Of a DNA stretch of 64,000 bases, positions 37,588-50,200 are shown one piece after another. The stretch comes from Diprion similis (Eukaryota > Arthropoda > Insecta > Hymenoptera > Diprionidae). The stretch covers positions 10,539,501-10,603,500 of the forward strand of contig NC_060110.1 of assembly GCF_021155765.1 (NCBI RefSeq), read 5' to 3'. The notes beneath the pieces were generated by a model. It made no database searches and was not told the DNA's origin. It was given only the letters and a program-made list of their open reading frames with translations. Made by a program: the position numbers and the translations under genes. Every line of letters starts with the position of its first letter. The stretch's first letter is position 1.

Positions 37588-38481
37588 GTTGTATTGAGTT
37601 AACATTTAAAAAAAAAAACAATGGACTTGGTACCAAATATTCGGTGTAAATAGATTGAAACGTATACACATGTAAAATTAAAATGTAATTCAACTTAAGT
37701 AATGATTGAAATTTTTATTACAAATATTTTTAGCGTCAATACTATTAACGTGTGCGATTTTTCAACATCTTAAGAGGTTCAAATGAAACGAATTAACGTT
37801 CTGAGTCGATGACCGTTATTTAAAAATTATGTGCAGATAGTTCAGTATATAAAGCAAAAGACTAGATTAACGTGGCAGCAAAGACACTAACGAATTCGGA
37901 GTAGTTTTAGTACATTTCTAACAGCTGTAAGTAATAGATAATTCTTTCCTCTCTTGAACAAGCTTACACTATATCTTTCGACTTTCTGAAGCACTAAAAT
38001 GAATTACAAGTGTGATACCTCATTGTAAGTGCCAAAAGTTAATAATTGTAAACTTACAGAATTTCAAATCTTTGACCTGGAAAAGGAATTCAGGTTTAAT
38101 ATATACACCTAATTTCAAATCGACCGTCATTTTTAACCAATTTACTTTACCGGCTGACTGCGTAAGAAACTATCGTTCATATGTACGCACTATCTAGTTA
38201 CACGTACCTGTATACAGCATCTTTATACCTGCAAGTTTGTTCAATGACTACTGTAAAATACACAAAACAAATTTTCCCCATAATTTTGAATTTTTTGTTT
38301 TTACATAATATTAAAGTTTCTAATGCCTCCTTATTTTTTATTAAAATCTCATTATACTACATTAATTATATCAGTAATGAGCCTTTACTAGATTACTGTA
38401 AGTCAATACTTTATTGAAATGGCTTGGTTAGTACATTAATGTGCTGGTGATTATGTATCATATGTAAATATGTCAGACTGA

Positions 38482-38487
38482 AATAAA
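38482..38487 (+). terminator. Candidate poly(A) signal for GOS28
   Basis: An AATAAA hexamer about 0.9 kb downstream of the GOS28 stop, in AT-rich DNA. Assigned by position only; no transcript evidence. Confidence 0.35.
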
Positions 38488-41289
38488 GAGTACGACGTAC
38501 ATACGCATCGTTTTCCAGATAATTTTTCTCTTCAAATACTACGAAGCCAAGGTATAAAAAAAATCAATGACAAATCTCCCAAGACGAATGATCAGAGAGC
38601 AATAATTAAAATACTTTTATTAAGGAACGGTTTTTGTAATATATCTGTACAGATCTTTTACCAATTCTCACTCGTGAATTTATGAACGATTGTTGATTTT
38701 TAATAGTTATATAGAACATATAATAATAATTAATTAATACTTATAATAACTAGGGGTATTTCTATTAATTACCGTATCAGATAATGAGAGTGGACAGTAA
38801 GCTAAATGAAGTGTATACCTATATTGAATGACATGGGTATATTGAAAGATGAGGGTGAAATTGCAATTGAAGAAGCATAAACATATAATAATACCTTATA
38901 TTGCACGCCTAATAATGTGCAGAAACTTCATTGTTTTAACGTAAAATAACATCGGATGTACCAAGTATTGATCAACATTCCTCTGCATTTTTACAGAAAT
39001 TCTAAATAGCCATGCTTTACAATTACGAAAAACCCAATTAGTAAATCCGATTTCAGTATTGGGATATACAATGGATTGCAAGTACGAGTACAAGATAGAA
39101 TATTCTCCACAATTCCTGCAGCCTACGTAAGAAATTTTAATACCAAGCCAACAGATACACTGTAAAATGGGTAAAAAAAAATTAATAAGGATGAAATATT
39201 TTCGACTGCCAAATTAAAAATACCAAGAACAAAATACTACCACTTTTTGGATGTGATTTTATTTATTCGGATGTGAAACAGTGGTCGTATTACGGCAATA
39301 ATTGCACTTTGTACGTACATCCGTTACAGCTGAGAAATTAGAATTGCACAAATTTTACGTCATCCCACAATCGATAATCCACATTCTCCGCAACTTTTGT
39401 AACATACTCAGGTGTGTTGTTAGGTAAATAAAGATTGGCTCATAGGAAGCATGCACAGTGAATGTATGTGGTGTATTGTCACTTTCCTTCTTTTCACAGT
39501 CTCTCTATTCAAATATATATTCACATGGACGCTATTACTGATAAATTTCAAAACTCAGAAATTGAAGGAAGAATACTACATCTCACCTTGACTAAAATTA
39601 CAGATCACAGTTATTGAGACGTGAATGGTAACAACATAACATGCTTCGACTTGTGGATGGTGACAAGAACTCTTCCCAGTTTTTTATTCCAGAAGGGAGT
39701 TTTTGTGCAAAAATGACGGGAAATACACAACCACAATAATTCTGAAAGTAATTCTACTCATGCAAAGTTGAAGTAGGTGAAACAGTACATCGTAAATATA
39801 ATTTGTTTTGCCAACAGAACTGTATTGATACGACGTATTTGTTGTGTAATTGTAACTTAGACAGATTGAATTACTACTCTCAATACTGCACTGCGATAGC
39901 TGGCAGAAGAAAAAGAATAGCTATTTAACTGTATCTCAATTGTCGATTTACACAGTTATACCTGCAGAGGTGCTAAATTGCTCACTTATCTGTGGTACTT
40001 CATTTTATCTCACTAATTAGTGTTGGTGTGAGTTTAGTAAAGAGACTTAAAGTAGTCATATACCAATTCCAATTAAATTTGAAAAATAAATTTTTTTTTA
40101 AGCAATCTACATAAGTAGTTGTGATGTTAGAAAATTACGCATACTTTGCTACAAAATTAAAAATTTCGATTTGGATGACAAAAAACACAGAGGAATGTAG
40201 AAACGAAAATCACATTGTGATATCTTTGTAGTCGTTTGTTGAGGTTGAAAGAAAAAGTAGAATTTTCATTTTATTGAGTTATCTGGTAGACACTCATCTT
40301 GCATTGCGATCCATACAAACACCTAATATACACCACGGGTATTATTGTGAATATAAATATATCATGTTCAGCGTGTCTAACATTAATAGTAATAGTTAAT
40401 TGAATTATTATATTTATATTATTTAGTAGTATACTAAACCATACTGTTGCCTACTATTGCCTATGTATGGTACCTTGAACTCAAGCATTATCCCAGCTAA
40501 ATTTTTAGCATGGTTCATATACAATACGCTTTGCATTCTGTACCTCAAATTTCGCATTGCTCGTATTTCATACAGCATTCAAGTTAAAGTGCTATATTGA
40601 ATGTAAGAACAATGAAAATATGCACGTTACTATGCCCAGCCTTTAATCTAAAACCATCGGTAAGGGAATAACAATCATAAGCCACCGAATAACTTTTGAT
40701 AATATATTCACAATACACGGACATTCGGGTGAACGCATTTAGTTACCGATTATATGCGCCAAATTTTCAGGCTATTCAGACGATTTGAGAATAAAAGCAT
40801 GATAGATTTATTTATTTAGTCCAGGTTAAAGTAAAATATGTGGAAAAATTTAATCGCCAATCAAAAACTAATACTGATGAAACAATCACTTCATAGGATA
40901 CAAAATAATACATAACATTCTAAAAGATAAAATGACACCACTATCATTCAAACTTTTTATAGAGTGTGATTTTTAATTAGTCTTAAAAATTCAAGTTTTT
41001 TTGTTTTTTACGTTCAAACATTTACTTGTTAAATATTACATGAGGGAACAAGACATGATTTTTTACGAGAGATGTGGGAAACTTTTCGTGAGTGAATATT
41101 TGTTTGTTAAATAAACATAAATTCATAATAATATTGCAAGAATAGGTATTGCAATAGTTTGTTTGAATATAAGTTCATGAAATTAGATTCAGGTGCAATT
41201 CAATTCTGTAGATGACTATTAAAACAATAAAAACGACCACATTAGAACAACCAAAACTGTCGATGAATCCATTTCATAAGAACTTAAGC

Positions 41290-41339
41290 CATTTAATAAC
41301 GTAACTTAAATTACCATTTAATAATGTAACTTAAATTAC
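41290..41339 (+). repeat. 25-bp tandem duplication
   Basis: Two adjacent units, CATTTAATAACGTAACTTAA plus ATTAC, differ at one base (AACG versus AATG). It is intergenic. Confidence 0.85.
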
Positions 41340-42002
41340 CAGTACGCAACAAATAACCGTAATTCCTTGACCTCGATGCACTACGCTGTTTAATATGGCT
41401 AGAGACATGTTTATATTGTTTTATAATTCTCTTAGTTCTAAACTAGAAAATACCCGAGTCCGCGAATCGATATTTCCCAGGAAAATTTATAAGATTTTAT
41501 TCATTAGCGCCAATCAGACAGGTTTGATTTTTTTCAGCAAACTTTCTATACTCAATAGTGTAATTAATTTCAGCATTGGTTGAATTGGCATGTTTCCACA
41601 TAGCAAAGTTAAATTACCTGAAATTTGGTAAAAGTTTTATAAAAGTTAACATTAACTTATGCCAGCCACAGGGCAAGACCTGGCGAAATGCACAGCCAAA
41701 CCGTTCTTGAGACTTATACAATGTATATACGAAATCTAAGAACACAGTGAAAAAGTACTGGTTATCAACCAGAATATGATTGATCTGAAAAAAAAAAAAC
41801 TAATGAAAGCGAAAAATGTATAAAATGGTGTTTCCATTCCCAACTTTTTTACCAATTTCTTTTCATCACACTAATTAAATCTATCAGCTATCAATGAAAC
41901 AAGTTTACAACTTCTTAATTTAAGACCTGTGTTAAAAAACTACTTATCTGTATTATATTTGAGGTAAACAATACCATGTCAGTGACAGTCACAAAAAACC
42001 CC

Positions 42003-42454
42003 AAGTCGGTTGATCTCTACGATTTTAATCTAGTTCACATATATTGTAGTACATCAAAAACTAAGAGACACATATTTTTTTTTTATCTACTAATAAATTT
42101 TTTAAAGGGGTGAAAACGTCCCCCACGGATGAGCACCAAATAGGGTGGTTTCTCAGTATTGGATGGAAGCGTTTAATGTACTTTGAACCCAACATTGAAA
42201 TGTTTCCATACTGATGAATGGAACATTCCAGCATTGGTTTCGTTCAAGTATAAGTAATATATTTGAATGTTTCATTCAAGTATATCAAGCGCTTCAATAC
42301 GAAACTGAGAAACTAGTCTGTTGGGTGCCCGTCTTTGAATGTTATTTTCACCCCTTTAAACCGTTTATTGAAAATAAAAAATAAAATGTGTCTCTTAGTT
42401 TTCGATGCACTACAACACATGTGAACAAAAGACCAAAATCAGAGGAGTCGACTT
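42003..42454. repeat. Large imperfect palindrome (foldback element candidate)
   Basis: The two halves are reverse complements over nearly their whole length. Left-arm blocks are AAGTCGGTTGATCTCT, CTAAGAGACACAT, TTTAAAGGGGTGAAAA, GGTTTCTCAGT and GAAGCGTTTAATGTACTT. The right half, reverse complemented, gives AAGTCGACTCCTCTGA, CTAAGAGACACAT, TTTAAAGGGGTGAAAA, AGTTTCTCAGT and GAAGCGCTTGATATACTT in the same order. The loop is near 42235. No open frame of note and no obvious target-site duplication. Confidence 0.7.
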
Positions 42455-44049
42455 ACCTAGGGTACCTTGTCAATCAAGAGCTGCTTCAAAGTTCACTCTA
42501 CATTTGAAAAACTTATGAACTTACTGAAATTTCTTTTGTTGAAAATGTCGATTATAAAAAATCTCTGATGATTTGGATCACACATGTAAATATGAAAGAT
42601 ATATGGAGTCGTGATATAGATAACTCGAAACAAATAATGAATATTGATAATTAAATGGTTCAGACAAGATATTTGACAGTGGTGTTGCCGATTGCTTCAC
42701 CAAGAGTTGCTCCTCAGTCAAAAACTTTGCGGTGAAAAAAATTTCTGAATCAAGGTCGAAAATGATTATTACCCTTATAACAAAATACTTGACTTCTGGG
42801 TTTGTGTCCTAATTACAGCATCTACAAGAATCTAGTAAACTGAAAGTCATATTCTCTTATGTTTCAATATTTAACACATTTTCAGTCACACTATTAGACA
42901 AGATGTATCGCATTGTACACTTTTGCTAGAGAATAAAAACTGCGAGAGTAAAATTTGAATTGCATTCGTAATTTATACTGGAACAAGGTAAAATAGAACG
43001 CCGTAGACTTGCTTTCACAAAATTATTGCCTACAGCAAGGCGCAAGAAAAAACAAGCTATCAGTTGTTGGTGAATAAGTAACTTTGTTATCTAATTATTA
43101 GGTACATTTTTATGAACCCATTATTTGGACATCGTTGCAAATCACCAAATTCTTGTGGCTTGTTATGGTACAGCAGAACAAAAGATTCCAAAATTGTTTT
43201 CCCTAACAACACATACAAAAGACGAATAATGTTAACTATATAGAAAAACAATTTTGGTAGCTAACTTCCCTTTCAAGTTTAGCAAAAGTTTACATTTTCT
43301 CGATTTCACTTTTAACCCTACGATATTTCTTAAAATTTAGTCGTTTTCATCTTTAAATGATGGTAATAATAATATTAATAGTAATAATTCTGATAATTAA
43401 TTTATTTTATCATGGTAAAAACTTAGTAATAAATAAGGATTATCTTCCGATTATTCGATTCTGACTAATCCTGAACGTGTGAAACTAGAAGAAAAAGAAA
43501 AAAAAAAGTGTCACAAATATCCATCGTCCACATCGTCTATTACACTAAACGTATCCACACACAGCGATATTAGATTTATTTTCGAATCTAAAGAGTTACG
43601 TCCTCCTATTCGTGGTGGAAACAACTACGGAGCAAATTACCATTCTGTAATTCACATTCCGCTAGATTCTGTGAGGAATCTACACATAGTTCTTTTTCCA
43701 TAACCTTGATGGAATAGCAAATATGACGTATTTATTTGTTATGACATCAATCCAGCATCCAGTGCATGGAGAGTAACACTCATGACACGCGTGCATATTT
43801 TTGGTCCTTCCATACCTGGAATTGAGAATTTTTTAATGAATTTTCAGAATAAGTGTCGTGGAGATTCCGTCGGTTGTAAAAAATAAATAAATAAATAAAT
43901 CGATACTACATGGAGATGTATTGCGATCGTTCTTCAATTACAATAGATTACATTAACTAGATCCATATAAGTAGATTTCTATGTCAAAGTTTTCTGGCTT
44001 TTTGGATACTCTTCGTAGTGATCATTGATTCTTAAGAAGCTCAACTGTA

Positions 44050-44055
44050 TTTATT
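44050..44055 (-). terminator. Candidate poly(A) signal for sno
   Basis: TTTATT on the + strand reads AATAAA on the - strand, about 160 bases past the sno stop codon. That is a typical distance for a short 3' UTR. Confidence 0.45.
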
Positions 44056-44212
44056 GATCAACAATAATGATTTCTCCTTACCCACAGAAAACTTTATATT
44101 ACACATGAGTTGACGGTAAATTGTATTAGAAGTATACGTAAAGGTGTAAGAAAGTTTAAAAATCACAAAGTATACCAATTATTGTAAGCATACCAATCAC
44201 ATGGTCGTCTGC

Positions 44213-47200
44213 TCAGAATGTTTGCTCCTCAGTTTTTTCGGCATCTGATGAGAGAGCTTCACGCAATGCTTCCATACAAGATTTTGGGATTAACGTGCCC
44301 ACTATTTTTAAGCTCTCATCTGCACAGAAAATAGATAATATTTGCATAATTTAAAAATTATAAAATATTGTTTGGAAACGGTATTATTTTTATTCAAGTT
44401 TAACAAGCGGCATATTACCACCGTATTGTTCCAAGTACAAGCCGACCTCCGATTCTAAGACTCTATTTCAGGGTATTTTTCTTAATTAACTGCACATGAG
44501 ACAGATCCGCGTATACAACGAGAACGTTTTTGGTGGGTGCTGTCGACGACAAAAAACCACGGTTTATATTCGGAACAATACGGTATTTAGATGTATTTTT
44601 ATCAAATTAATCAAGGCTTGGATTTAAAATTGAACCAAGACCAGCTTCTTACCAGTTCTCAAACGCACAACCTGCATCTTTGAATTGTGGCCAGATCTTG
44701 TAGCTAGTACATTTTCAACTCGACTCCACACGCTCAGCACCGATCCTGCAAGTACATTGTAAGATCGCCTACGCAATCCAACTTCACAATCCAGTCCCAA
44801 TGTGGTATTTTTGCAATTTCCTCGCCAGTACGCATGAGAACACGTGTCTACTGACGCGTCGTACTGCTGAGTCCAATGTGGTTCGGCTTCTTCAGTTTCC
44901 ACCTTTTTGTACTTTTTCTCTAATTCGCCCAATGTCTCTTGTCGCAACTGCAGACCCGTATTAGGCCTAGAAAAATTTCACTTTTATCACAATTTATTCA
45001 ATATATACAGTCATTGAGCACAACAGCCAAAGTGCCTTGGAAAATTTGGCAAGCAGCATAGAAAACGCGTTTATACGTGTGTCTAATTAAACAGATAAAT
45101 CGAATTGATTGCTTGACAATTTCCCCGCTCATGCTCACCTATAGACTGTGTAAAGGTGGTCCTTTCTATTTTCTCCTTTTTTCTTGCCACTTTCGACTGC
45201 CACAGCCAATATAGCTGTCTGCTTTCCGTTTCTGACCTGATGACTTAGGTAAAAGCCTTCTTTGGATCCTGTTAGTGATTCCCACCGATCCATAGCTTCT
45301 GCCCAGCTCATCCCTCTCTCGACGTGAACGATGTGTAGCTCCGTTGGCGCAATGCCGGTTGCGTGTTTTCGTAAAAATCGGTACAATTTTACTCTCTTAA
45401 CGTTTTCACCAGATGTACCCAAATCGAGAATCCCCATATCAAAACGGCCAGTTTTCTTTGCCTGAGTCACTATCGCATTCAACGTGTCGGTGAAGTACTT
45501 AAAAAGTCTATTTTGTAAATCGACGGGCATGCCTAAAATTCTGTTGAGGAATTTGGACATATTGTTGTAATCTTTGTCTAAGGTCAAGACACCTGGCATG
45601 CTTTCACTATTACAAATTAGTCCAACCCCAACCAGGGCATCTGCGACGTCTTTGAAGAATTCTCCTTTGTAATCTTGCGGTGGTGGAACCAGCGGGCTTT
45701 CATAACCCATTATTGTTTTCATAGTGGCTTCTAATGCAGCCCTACCATATTTGTTATCAATATTAAACTGTGACAAATCTCTTGTTTCTGTAGCTCTTCG
45801 ATCACCGTGTGTTAAAGCCCCCAAGCTTTCTAAACGTTTTGCTACGATTGAAGCAAATCTTCGTTCGCCAGCCAAGTCGGATATCAGAAAAATGTACTCT
45901 GGCGCATTGACTTGATTGGATCTATGAGTTCTTCCAAATTGTTGGATAGCTCTGTCGGCACTCCATGGCAGTTCTAGAGTAATGTGTACTCTTCGCATTT
46001 GATTTCTAGCCCGCCTATCGCTTTGCAAGGAAATACCACTGCTCGCGGCCTCGGAAATGATTGCTACCGTTTTTTCGCCATCCATAAACCTTTGTTTTTC
46101 TGTTAAATTCAAAGTTTCTAATGGAACATCTACTTCCGATCGAGATTCATATTGAATCGCACCATCCTCAGTCTGAACAACTCGACCTTTTCTACCCGTC
46201 ATTTCAGCAACGTTTTCAGGACCGCCTAATTCGTCGATAAGTTGATCTAGTGTATTTGGAGGTAATTTGTCACCAAGAGATTCGATCTGGGCCAGTAATT
46301 CTTCTTTAATGCAACAGGCACGCTCGATAGCATCACGCGGTGGAGCTTGCGACATTGGCAAGCCCATTCCAGGCATTCCCATACCACTGTCACCGTTCCG
46401 TTTGTTTTTGTTATGTGATGTTTTACTTGCAAGCATCGACTGAATTTTATCTTGCGTACTTAGACGTTTTTTCGGTGATTTTTTATGTTTCTTCCCCTTT
46501 TTTTTCCTCCTGTCCCATGGATCTGTATAGAAATGTACAAACAACCTTAAACAACACCATTTCTTTTCAACACAATAGGCATATATTAAATAATCCGTGT
46601 ACACGAGATATTGTGCATCTCATGGAAGACTACTAAAATTTACAAAACGAATCTAGGATTACCTGCATCAGAATCACTGTCACTGTAGAAAGGATTAAAG
46701 TCAGAACTAGCGTTACTTTCGTCGTCACTACGATTGTCTTCTTCACTTTCAGTTCCGGAGAGTTTGAACTCTGATCCAGAACTCCGGCCACCGCCATTTC
46801 TGTCATCCTCAGACACATCATCGTCGGTAGACCATGTCTTGACCTTCTTCGATGCTCTCTGTGCAGCTTGTCGCACTGGTTTACGTTTCCCTGTTGAACC
46901 TCCTGCTTCATCCAAGTCTCCATTATGAGATTTGCTGGATTTTGGCGGCTCAAGTCCAAGTAATCGATGTATTCGATTTCGATCAGGTGCTGGGAAGTGT
47001 TTTTCTACCAAAGTTTGAAGAACCCCCCTTCAAATAATAAAGCCATTGATTATAGATTAATCTTTCAAAAATGTTTTCGTTCAAATCATTAGGAATATTG
47101 CAATCTACAAATCTATAAACAAATCCAACAAAAAAAAACATGACAAAGAATACATTCATTCTTACTTTGCTGTTGAAACAAAGTCACTGAGTTCACCATC

Positions 47201-50200
47201 ATCTCTCTCTAGTTGTTCTAAAGTACGGGCTTCTCCAGTAGATTGTAGACCTATCACGACACATTTGCCACATTTCACTGCTTCACGAGCAACTGCTACC
47301 GCATGTTTAACTTTAGCAGCTATACAAAGATACTTGAAAAATCTTTGATGCGAAGACCAGAATTGCCCCCACATTGTTTTTTTCATCCTGTTTTCGGCAT
47401 CAATAAGTTCAGCAGCTTCTTGGAATTTCTGCATAGCTTCAACCCACTGAAAAAATATTGAACCGTATTACGAATAATAAAAATGAGTTTACTACTGCAA
47501 AAGGGTGACCAGAGATTAAAAAACACTTACGACTCACAATTTAATGAAAATTGTAAATGTGTCCAAAATTTCTGCAATTTTTCATACCTATCAGATACCC
47601 TGACGTTTACTGGTTTTCTAAAAGTTTAGCTTTGAAGAAGTAAAATTTCGTTGAAAATTTTACACTCACCAGTTTCACAGATGTGTCATACACTTTTGTA
47701 AATTCTTTGGATAAAGGAACTTCTTCAATTTTGAATGCCACACCGTGAAAGCTGAGCTGTCTGGCTATATACATTCCTCGCAACTTCATGTCCATAGCTA
47801 CAATTTCCATAGCGCCAACACCTCTTTTTTCTACAGCAGCGATGAAGTCAGTGAACTCCGGAAAAGGTGTCCCTTCTCCCCACATACCACATCTCACCAT
47901 GTAAGCCATATTCCTTGGTTCGGATGCCCCCGTTGCGGAAGCATATACAACTCGTGCCTTAGGCAATTTGTTTTGAAGTTCTAGGACCGTCAGGCCAGTT
48001 TTTGTTGGTTTTGAACTACCAGTAGGGCAGAGATTTTTCGCTCTGTGACACTCGTCGAACACAATTAACCCATCAAAGTCTTCGCCGCACCACTGTAATA
48101 GCTGCTTCAGTCGGCTTTTGTATTTACCCCCACTTTGAGAAGATTCGCCGATGAGGGCTGAATAAGTACTGAATATAACACCTTTCTTAACGTTTGAATT
48201 TACGGCTGACGATATCTTCGCATATTTAAATTTATTCAATGGATGCACTTCAATTTTTCCTGCACCTATGTCTTTCAAGTCTCGTTCAGCATCGTATTTC
48301 AAATCATTAGAAACAGATACCCAGATCGCCCGTTTTCTACCTCTTAAATAGTTTTCAAATATTATTCCAGCTATTGTTCGACCTTTTCCTACTCCAGCTC
48401 CATCTCCTATGAGAAAACCAGCTCTTGTACCATCTGGTAATAAATGCTCGTGTTGCTGCGATGCATATGTTATTGATTCTAGTTGCAACGCGGACAAGGC
48501 TCCGGACCGAATAATCTCTTCAGGGATGACAACTTTGTACCACACATCTGTCGGCTCCACGCTAGATAATGAAGCGGTTTCCACAACAGGATCAGGATGC
48601 TTTCGGCCTAGTTTTACTAAAAAAAAATTTGATTTTATATTTAATCAATTCTGGTTGAATGCAACATCATTCGTCATTGATAATACCACTTTTTGATTTA
48701 TTTATATGATTTTTCACTATTATCGAACACAGAAAAACTAGTAAAAATACACTGAACAAAAATCTAAGTGTATTTATCTTTGTCAATATCTTACATTTTG
48801 TGGGCATATAGTCTGCGTAGGTTTCTGCAACACCCATATCTTCGTCATCCACTTCTTCTTCTTCTGGCAATGTCGGCTGCATGTTCATTTTTCCCGGATC
48901 ACCGGAATTCATCCACAATTGAGACACGGCTTTACCTAGTTAGATGACAAGTAAGCAAGTTAAAGATAACGCATCGTTTTGAAAGATTGAACACAGAGCA
49001 ACTTATTTGAAGTTCTTTTGAATAATCACCTGACAATCCTCCGGACCAATTTGGATGCATTCCGTTTTGGCTTAGGAATTGTTGCAGCATGAATGGGTTT
49101 AGACCAGCCATAGATCCAAGGCCCATTAGACTACCCATTCCCATCATGTTGCTCATTTCCATTGCTAGATAAACGAGAAAATGATATGATTCAAATTTCG
49201 ATACGAACTAACTTAAGGGTAAGTTGATGATTAGTAGATGTATAATCCGACAGTGAAAGTTTCGTTCCAAATTTCTAATAAACTTAGGAAAAATTGTGAT
49301 TGCTGATTTCAATAAATATATGAAAATAGAGATGAGTTCTGAAGAAACACACACCAAAAATTGAATTAAAAAATAAAAACAGTTTTTGGCAACTTTAGTT
49401 CTAAATCTTTCTATTACAATGGGGCCTTGTCATAAGACGTCCCGTTTTCACACGATTATCAGCCTCACGAGTCAAGTACCTTCCCCTTTTATCACCTGAG
49501 GCTACACCCGAACCATAAGAAAAGTATTTCACTTCTTCGTACTGCATAGTAATGTTGATCAGACATTTTCTCTCCATAATGAGTCTCGGAAGATTGGCGA
49601 TACTCTCATTATAGCACATACTCGCCGCACAGCTGTGTTATAAGAAGGCCCCACTGTAGGTACTCCCCATTATACTGTTTCGAAGCAACATTGCAACATG
49701 ATTTTTCAAGTCATTGAAAAAATGCAGAAGTCCAGACACAATTTACCTCCACCAAGCGAATAATTCCAATTTCAAAAATAAATGATTAAATAAAAATTAA
49801 CACATACCAGAGGGTGACTTACTATGTTGAAAAAGGGCAGCGGGATTGTAACCTGCTAAACTAGCAAGGCTCGGTGGAAATGCATAGGGATTATTAGCAG
49901 CCATTTGTCCAACCGGCCCCATTCCACCGACACCCAGGAAGCCTGGTGTCCCCTGAGACCCGCCGACACGAAGCATCTCGTAGCCCGGAGCAGCGTTGGT
50001 TTTTGTCACTAGACCACCCGGAAGTTTATTTGCAAATTTTTGGTTGAGTACTAAAATGCAGAAGAATTCATCATGCGTAATTAACAAATAATTCTCATTA
50101 TAACATGTAAGACGTGATAAAGAGGGTTTCCTTTATGTGTTGAAAAAAAATTTAAATATAGAATGCATAAGGATGAACAGTACTTTTTGGTACATATAGT

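Larger units (their letters stand above)
37588..44212. other. Convergent intergenic region between GOS28 and sno
   Basis: No coding gene is recognised over 6.6 kb. It contains the probable 3' UTRs of both neighbours, a perfect-but-one 25-bp tandem duplication (41290-41339), a large imperfect palindrome (42003-42454) and an AAAT tetranucleotide repeat (about 43879-43900). A 74-codon open frame at 43479-43703 has a lysine-rich start and no recognisable similarity. Confidence 0.6.

Noticed and set aside
45724-45915. + strand open frames opposite sno coding exons, and similar frames opposite the deformylase exons
   Set aside because: Shadows of conserved coding sequence on the other strand.
46523-46604. 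N-terminal extension [10 protein letters not shown] of the large sno frame
   Set aside because: It lies beyond a TATACAG acceptor at 46523; the preceding exon joins in phase there, and the extension is intronic.
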